A stretch of 32,862 nucleotides of DNA from Acidobacteriota bacterium. GTDB lineage: Bacteria; Acidobacteriota; Terriglobia; Acidiferrales; UBA7541. The position numbers were made by a program, and so were the translations under genes. This document shows positions 27,915 through 32,862 of this stretch, piece after piece. The notes under the pieces were generated by a model. The model did no database searches. It had not been told where the DNA came from and was given only the letters and a program-made list of their open reading frames with translations. Every line of letters begins with the position of its first letter. The stretch's first letter is position 1. The stretch lies in the NCBI GenBank assembly GCA_016201215.1, contig JACQDH010000213.1:1-32862 (forward strand), read 5' to 3'.

Positions 27915-28081
27915 GAACCCAATTCTACAGGTGGCTGGCCCGGACCCGCGGGGATCAGTTGTGGAAAAAACTCCAAGAAGGGCAAACCCTCAAGTCTAAA
28001 TTCCCCATGGACTTACACTGCGGGTGAGGTTTTTTGCGTAGCACAGCCATGATCGTCTTACGGAGGCTTGCGCAATAGGTT

Positions 28082-28306
28082 CTAGGACTTCGCCCGTATG
28101 TGGATTGCGTTCAACGCGAAAGTCGCGCCTGCGATCAATGCCGCGTCGACAGCGGTGGCCGGCGTGTCGAATGCGCCGGCGTCGAACCATTCCTTCAGCT
28201 GCAGCACCACAAAGGCGACCACTGCCGCCTTGCCGGTACGGATGAATACATCAGCCCATCCAGCGGGGACATCGATGCTAAGCCACTTCTTGAAACTCTT
28301 CATCAT
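28082..28306 (-). CDS. Small two-helix membrane protein of unknown function
   Basis: This 74-aa protein starts MMKSFKKWLSIDVPAGW and has two hydrophobic helices: about residues 22-42 (FIRTGKAAVVAFVVLQL) and 50-68 (TAVDAALIAGATFALNAI). The composition and the GAGG at 7 nt before the ATG support a real gene. It begins only 10 nt after the lipoprotein gene's stop, so the two are probably co-transcribed. I do not recognise a named family with confidence; similar short proteins seem to occur in Proteobacteria, which hints at transfer but is only an impression. Confidence 0.68.
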   Translation of the reverse strand: MMKSFKKWLSIDVPAGWADVFIRTGKAAVVAFVVLQLKEWFDAGAFDTPATAVDAALIAGATFALNAIHIRAKS

Positions 28307-28316
28307 TCTTCGTCCT

Positions 28317-29003
28317 CTATTTCTTTACGACCGCCTCGGAGGGCGGCTTCTCTAGAAACTGTGCGGGGCTCAGCAGGAACTGGTCGAAGCCGACCCCTTC
28401 CATACCCGCCTGCAAGCGTACGGTGACCTCGCCGCTCGTCCGGAAGTAGATCAGAGGCTCGGACGATTTGGGGTCTGCGAATGCGCACCCCACCCACGTC
28501 CAGCCCTCGCGCGCCGGCCCCCGCGCGGTCAGGTAACTCCCCGTGCCCGGCTTGAAGACCTCCTTGTTTGCCTTGTCGACCGCGTCCGAGAATTGCACCC
28601 AAAGGATGTTCGCCTGCGACTTGCCCTTCGGCGCTCCCACCTTCATGTGAATCCAGCAACGGTAGGGGACGCCGCGTTGAACCTCTACCTTGAAGGCCAC
28701 ATTGGGATCGTTCTCGGGAGGAGGGTCCAACTGGTCCCCGTTGTTGGGAGTTCCGACCATCCTGCCCCCGGGCGAGGCCGGGGCGTTCCAAAAGTCGAAC
28801 TCGGATAGGGCGCTCTTCGGCAGGTCGGACGCGTAGACGACGACCTCGCGCGGGGCAGCTTCCGGCTTCTTGCGCTGGGTCACGGCGACCACGGCACTGT
28901 TCGCGGGCCCGGGCGGTGGGCCGGTTTCTTTGCAGCCCCCCACCAGGCCATAAGAACCCCAAAGGAGACTTATCCCTGCAAGCATCTGCATTCGTCTAGT
29001 CAT
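28317..29003 (-). CDS. Lipoprotein with carbohydrate-binding-like beta-sandwich
   Basis: This 228-aa predicted lipoprotein has a signal peptide ending in the lipobox V21-G22-G23-C24. After a proline-rich linker, roughly residues 50-215 look like a CBM/malectin-type beta-sandwich. VVYASDLPKSALSEFDFW begins the domain, VPYRCWIHMKV and EGWTWVGCAF form its middle, and GEVTVRLQAGMEGVGFDQFLL is the usual last strand pair. Such domains bind sugars or decorate secreted enzymes, but no enzyme is fused here, so the ligand is unknown. GAGG lies 7 nt before the ATG at 29003. The small membrane-protein gene follows after 10 nt. The ABC exporter genes lie upstream on the same strand after 265 bp with no clear terminator. 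Confidence 0.75.
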   Translation of the reverse strand: MTRRMQMLAGISLLWGSYGLVGGCKETGPPPGPANSAVVAVTQRKKPEAAPREVVVYASDLPKSALSEFDFWNAPASPGGRMVGTPNNGDQLDPPPENDPNVAFKVEVQRGVPYRCWIHMKVGAPKGKSQANILWVQFSDAVDKANKEVFKPGTGSYLTARGPAREGWTWVGCAFADPKSSEPLIYFRTSGEVTVRLQAGMEGVGFDQFLLSPAQFLEKPPSEAVVKK

Positions 29004-29268
29004 TTCGAATCCTCAAGCATTATTCAGTAATCTAATCGGAATTGAGTCCGAAACACAACGGGTGCTCTATCTCATGATCGGCGAAAGCCGTTCCCGTGCC
29101 CCGCGCAAGACAAGCGCTGCACCAAAGGTTTTGCCTTCATATCGCTTGAGATGCTGAAAATGGTCGATGAGCATATGGCCGTTGCGCGTCGCAACCCCCT
29201 CCCTAGATTCAGAGAAGAACTATTTCTTTTAACTCAACTCTAGTGTGGGACAGCTTCCAGCGTGTTCA

Positions 29269-31701
29269 CTAGGAACCACCCGGGTCGATTTTCCGGCGCC
29301 GGTGCCGGTGTACAAGGAATATGACCAGCCCCAGCACGATGGGCCCTCCAATCGCATATGGAAGCACGCCTCGGGGATTGAGTCTGGTAAACGGCGTCAC
29401 CGTCAGGTGGATGCCCGAACTGGCAACAGGCTGGCTGGTGGCCTCCGGGCCGCCGGGCGCGGGGATGACGACCATGTACACCATAAAGTTGCCATCCAGA
29501 ATCGCATTGACCCTCCAGGAATGAGTAACGGCCTGGCCTGGGGCTAGAGACTCCAGGTATTGTGTCCGCTGGGGCGACCAGTCTTCTGGATCGACCGGAT
29601 CTCCCGACCCTTTGAGATTGATGATGTTCATCGCCAGGATTAAAGGGGGAGACGCCTCGGTACCATTGTTGGTCACCAACGTATTGTAGAGAATCGGGGT
29701 TCCCGCCTTCACCACCTTGGTGTCCAGGTCGATCGATATCTGCAGGGATGGTCGTTCAGGGCTCTTCAACGCCGCTTGCTCTTCCTGAGGCGCCGCTTTT
29801 TGAGCCATGGCTGGAGCGGTACCTAGGAAACCCACGAGGCAGGCGATCACTGAAAACCCTACCAGACGGCGCCAATACAACCCGATCCTGCTCGCTTTTC
29901 CCGCCTCAAGGCGGAGACCTGGACTGGCATACCAGAAAAGCAGCGCGAAGACGAGGATGGCGAACACAAAGGGCGACAAAAGCCAGGGCCCGGTCCTGGC
30001 CAGAGGCCGATTATTCACGAGCATCCCGGCAAGAAAAACCCGGGGGGCCCCCATCGGGTTCACCCATTGGAAAAACTGTCCCACAGCTCCGGCCTGGGCA
30101 CTCCCGGGTAATTGTGTCGGAAGGAGGAAAAGGAGGTAGAGGCACAGGCTCACGAACATGCTGGTCTTGTTTGTGTTGCACCAGAAACCCACGAACATCC
30201 CCAGTGCGGTGAAGGCTGGCGTGAGTGCGCTCCCTAATACGCCACCCCAGAGCACAGCCTGCCCAAAAACTGCATCGCCCTGGGACAGCACTTTCATGTA
30301 GGGGATGGTAATCGCCAGGGCCACGGGCCAGGGTGAAATGGCGGCGAAGAACTTGCCGACCACAATCTGTCTGCGACTCGTCGGCGTCAGCAGGAGCCCT
30401 TCGAGGGTTGCTCGTTCCCGCTCGCCACTGAGGCTATCCGCGCCGATGATTACGCCCACGAATACGCTGGCAACTATGGCAGCCTTGAGCATCTCATACA
30501 CCATTTCCTGCGGAGGAATCAGACTCAGGACACTGTCTCTTGCCATCACATACGAGTAGATTCCCAGCAGGATGGTGTAGATAAGGGTAAGGTAAAGCGC
30601 CCTCCCTCCGATCCATAGGTCGCGGAGCTCCCTTCTGAACACGAGCCACCACGTGGGCGACGCTGACCCCGACGGCTCCACCCGACTGTCGTTCACGCGT
30701 TGTTTGTCGCTCATTTGATGAGCCTCCGCCGTTGGGTGAGGTAACACATCTTGTGGCCGGCCGCCTTCGGGCTCACTAGGGTCCTCGCGCAAGACTGGCC
30801 GAGGCACTGACAAGCTGAAGACACGGCGCCAGCGGGCCCAATACGACTGGAACTTCCTTGCCGTTTCCGCGTCAAGGCGGAGACTTGGACCGGCATACAT
30901 GAAAAGCAGGACAAGGACAAGGACGGCAAACAAGACGGGCGTCGTATGCCAGAACCAAAGCCCGGCCGGAGGCAGATTATTCACGAGAACCTTAAAAAGG
31001 AACCGGGAGGTGGCCGCCATTGGGTTCACCCACTGATTCAACTCCGCCCTAAACCACTGTTCAGCCGTTCTCTGGATCTTGGCAGGCCCGAGCATCAATT
31101 TTGTCGGGAGGAGCAAGAGGAGGTAGAGACACAGGCTTACCAACATGCTCATCTTGTTTGTGTTGGACCAAATACTCACGAGCATCCCCAAGCCAGCAAA
31201 GGCTGGGGCCAGCAGGCTCCCCAACAGGACACCCCAGAGCACAGCCTGCCCGAAAACCGCATCGCCTTTGGAGAGCACCGCCCAGTAGGGAATGGCAATC
31301 GCCAGGGCCACGGGCCAGGGCGAAACGGCGGCGAGGAACTTGCCGACCAGAATCTGTCTGCGACTCGTCGGCGTTAGAAGGAGGCTTTCGAGCGTTGCTC
31401 GCTCCCGCTCGCCACTGACGCTATCTGCACCGATGATCAGGCTTATGAACAGGCCGACGGCGATGGAGGCCTTCACCATCTCCAACACCATTTCCCTCAG
31501 GGGCATCAGGTTCACTTCAGCGTTGCTGGCGAGTAGGTACGAATAGATTCCCAGCAGAACGCTGTAGATGAGGATGAGGTGCAGCGCTTTTCCTCCGACC
31601 CATAGGTCGCGGAGTTCTCTTGAGAACATGACCCACCACGTGGGCGGCGCTGACCCCGACGGCTCCACCTGCCCGTCGTTCACATTTTGTTTGCCGCTCA
31701 T
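29269..31701 (-). CDS. Fused tandem ABC-2 permease with C-terminal extracytoplasmic domain
   Basis: This 810-aa ORF contains two homologous ABC-2 permease copies, residues 1-~298 and 330-~610, each with about six membrane helices. They share GADS-SGERERATLE-LLLTPTSRRQI and WPVALAI-IPY stretches. Residues ~302-329 between them do not belong to a permease: they are a shifted reading of DNA homologous to the 3' end of the upstream ATPase gene. Copy 1 breaks off after FSLSV, where copy 2 continues into a hydrophobic, signal-peptide-like segment ending APAMAQ (~634), then a beta-sandwich domain (ISIDLDTKVVKAGTPILYN) and a final helix with a basic tail. Copy 2 keeps its own ATG (30714) with GGAGG 8 nt upstream, so it may also be translated alone. 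The start overlaps the ATPase stop (ATGA). The substrate is unknown. Confidence 0.85.
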   Translation of the reverse strand: MSGKQNVNDGQVEPSGSAPPTWWVMFSRELRDLWVGGKALHLILIYSVLLGIYSYLLASNAEVNLMPLREMVLEMVKASIAVGLFISLIIGADSVSGERERATLESLLLTPTSRRQILVGKFLAAVSPWPVALAIAIPYWAVLSKGDAVFGQAVLWGVLLGSLLAPAFAGLGMLVSIWSNTNKMSMLVSLCLYLLLLLPTKLMLGPAKIQRTAEQWFRAELNQWVNPMAATSRFLFKVLVNNLPPAGLWFWHTTPVLFAVLVLVLLFMYAGPSLRLDAETARKFQSYWARWRRVFSLSVPRPVLREDPSEPEGGRPQDVLPHPTAEAHQMSDKQRVNDSRVEPSGSASPTWWLVFRRELRDLWIGGRALYLTLIYTILLGIYSYVMARDSVLSLIPPQEMVYEMLKAAIVASVFVGVIIGADSLSGERERATLEGLLLTPTSRRQIVVGKFFAAISPWPVALAITIPYMKVLSQGDAVFGQAVLWGGVLGSALTPAFTALGMFVGFWCNTNKTSMFVSLCLYLLFLLPTQLPGSAQAGAVGQFFQWVNPMGAPRVFLAGMLVNNRPLARTGPWLLSPFVFAILVFALLFWYASPGLRLEAGKASRIGLYWRRLVGFSVIACLVGFLGTAPAMAQKAAPQEEQAALKSPERPSLQISIDLDTKVVKAGTPILYNTLVTNNGTEASPPLILAMNIINLKGSGDPVDPEDWSPQRTQYLESLAPGQAVTHSWRVNAILDGNFMVYMVVIPAPGGPEATSQPVASSGIHLTVTPFTRLNPRGVLPYAIGGPIVLGLVIFLVHRHRRRKIDPGGS
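30711..30779 (-). repeat. Fossil of an ATPase gene 3' end inside the permease ORF
   Basis: This segment matches the end of the ATPase gene at about 31698-31765. Both contain CAAGATGT after a GGCGGCCG stretch, and both end in ATCAAATGAGCG at the permease start. In another frame it reads QRRRLIK followed by a stop, parallel to TERVIK-stop of the intact ATPase. One extra base relative to the intact copy removes the stop from the fused frame. It shows that an ATPase-permease unit was once duplicated and that most of the second ATPase was lost. Confidence 0.75.
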
Positions 31702-32705
31702 TTGATTACCCGCTCGGTGACTTGAAGGAAGACATCTTGTAATCGGCCGCCCGCGGCCTCGAAACCCAGAATGGGGATTTCGCAGCGGATCAGGGCCTCC
31801 AGGATTCTGTTGTTGATGTGATTGTCCCCCGATGAGGTCCCGTTAGCCGCGTCCACGAGCTCCACCCGCAGCCAACCCGCCATCCCGTCTGCCGGACTTG
31901 CTCTCATAATGTTCGGCGCCCCTTCTAGTACTCGCTGCGCTTCTGCAACCGACGGCGACGGGACGCGGATCCGGATGACATTTCGCTCAGCTCGCCCAAT
32001 GACTTCGTTCACTGATCCTGACGCAACGACCTCACCCGAGTTCAGGATGACCACGTCGTCGCAAGAACCTTCGATCTCCGACAGGAGGTGGCTACACAAA
32101 ACTACGCCGGCGTTTCGCTCTCGGGCAATCTGCCGCACCAGCCCAAGCAGCTCCTGCTGACCCCGCGGATCCAGGCCCAAGGTCGGTTCGTCTAGGAAAA
32201 CGACCACAGGATCGTTCACGAGAGCGCGCGCGATTCCTAGTCTTTGCCGCATCCCGTGACTATAGGTACCAATCAGAGATTTTGCTCTTTGCTGCAGACC
32301 CACTGTTTCGAGGAGCGCCAGACCGTTTGTTCTGGCTGCAGCAGCTGTTCGCCCGTAGAGCTGACCGAAGAAAGTCAAGTACTCGATTCCCGTGCTTTGC
32401 TTGGGCAGCCCGAAGCCCTCCGGGAGAACCCCGATCCTGCGGCGAATTTTCTCAGGGTATTGGCAACTGATACCGTCCACCACGAAGTGGCCCGCATCGG
32501 CCTCTAAAATTGTCGTCAGAATTCGGATTGAAGTCGTTTTCCCTGCTCCGTTGGGACCAAGGAAGCCCAGGATACGTCCGGCCTTCAAGGAGAACGATAA
32601 TCCCCGTAGCGCCGATCTCGGCCCATAGGACTTTCGCAGGTCTTTGGCCAACAATACTGGAGGCAGGCAGCGCGGTGCCTCAGAATCATTGCTTTGAATC
32701 ATCAT
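31698..32705 (-). CDS. ABC-2 exporter ATP-binding protein
   Basis: This 335-aa ATPase powers the permease encoded directly downstream. The Walker A motif GPNGAGKT is at residues 50-57. The Q-loop region lies near VLPEGFGL, the signature is YSHGMRQRLGIARAL, Walker B is VVFLDEPTLGLDP, and the switch His is in CSHLLSEIE. The YSHGM form of the signature is typical of ABC-2 (DrrA/CcmA-like) exporters. A C-terminal regulatory part of about 100 residues ends GGRLQDVFLQVTERVIK. The ATG at 32705 has AGGAG 8 nt upstream. Longer in-frame starts toward the window edge have no support. The stop overlaps the permease start in an ATGA, so the two are translationally coupled. Confidence 0.93.
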   Translation of the reverse strand: MMIQSNDSEAPRCLPPVLLAKDLRKSYGPRSALRGLSFSLKAGRILGFLGPNGAGKTTSIRILTTILEADAGHFVVDGISCQYPEKIRRRIGVLPEGFGLPKQSTGIEYLTFFGQLYGRTAAAARTNGLALLETVGLQQRAKSLIGTYSHGMRQRLGIARALVNDPVVVFLDEPTLGLDPRGQQELLGLVRQIARERNAGVVLCSHLLSEIEGSCDDVVILNSGEVVASGSVNEVIGRAERNVIRIRVPSPSVAEAQRVLEGAPNIMRASPADGMAGWLRVELVDAANGTSSGDNHINNRILEALIRCEIPILGFEAAGGRLQDVFLQVTERVIK

Positions 32706-32862
32706 GTGCAAATCTCCTTTTGCCCTGCGCGCTTCCCGAACGGGGACGCCATTCTCGGTTGCGACGCGATTCCCAAGCGAAGTTCCAACGCGTTCTTCTC
32801 GCTCCAATGTTAATCGGCCTCCACGCTTCGCAGATCGCCTCGAGGGTCTCCCTAACCGATTC

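Noticed and set aside
26740-28000. Possible terminal inverted repeats of the insertion sequence
   Set aside because: The segments TGGGTCA near 26795 and TGAACCC near 27914 are too short and imperfect to define element ends.
28020-28081. Terminator after the small membrane protein
   Set aside because: The GGTTTTTTGCG run at 28027 is on the plus strand, the wrong strand for this operon, and no stable stem lies next to it.
32706-32862. Extension of the ATPase or an upstream gene at the window edge
   Set aside because: The frame is open but has no ATG or Shine-Dalgarno, and the strong AGGAG before 32705 explains the start. Nothing else is supported.

Overview
The window is a GC-rich bacterial chromosome segment, most likely from an Acidobacteriota (soil or metagenome) genome. 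This is inferred, not proven, from several features: a large Oar-like TonB-dependent receptor with an N-terminal carboxypeptidase-regulatory domain, a roughly 1050-residue secreted Asp-box (sortilin/BNR) protein, a DUF4382/DUF5666-type lipoprotein, and an intergenic element of the 'HPERSE' kind. The last ~6 kb (from about 26.7 kb) looks less GC-rich and more accessory than the rest.

Layout. 0.2-2.6 kb: the threonine-degradation pair tdh and kbl, separated by a repeat element. 2.6-3.6 kb: nearly 1 kb without a convincing gene but with terminator-like hairpins. 3.6-5.0 kb: a secreted lipoprotein. 5.1-7.0 kb (minus): an ECF sigma factor translationally coupled to a zinc-finger anti-sigma protein fused to a bactofilin-like and multi-pass membrane part. 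7.3-10.4 kb (minus): the TonB-dependent receptor, whose last ~65 codons lie in a different frame. 10.7-13.7 kb: housekeeping genes der, a small merR, tRNA-Pro(GGG) and surE. 13.7-16.9 kb (minus): the secreted Asp-box protein.

17.3-23.7 kb: a tightly coupled ArsR - TolC - membrane-fusion - RND permease - DUF2892 operon. The RND permease is cut in two by a single in-frame TAG. 24.0-25.1 kb: a cysteine-synthase-like enzyme with a Cys-rich tail. 25.4-26.7 kb: a Tat-type, sarcosine-oxidase-like flavoenzyme. 26.8-27.9 kb (minus): a decayed insertion-sequence transposase. 28.1-32.7 kb (minus): a small membrane protein, a lipoprotein, and an ABC-2 exporter. Its permease ORF is two permease copies fused through a fossil of a second ATPase gene's 3' end, with a secreted beta-sandwich domain at the C-terminus.

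The most notable signals are the ABC permease fusion with its ATPase fossil, the amber-split RND pump within an ArsR/DUF2892 operon beside a cysteine synthase, and the number of gene lesions in one window (RND nonsense, TonB receptor frame break, transposase nonsense plus lost catalytic Asp, permease fusion). TAG ends at least four intact genes here, so a genome-wide change of code is not a good explanation. No CRISPR array, rRNA or prophage was seen.
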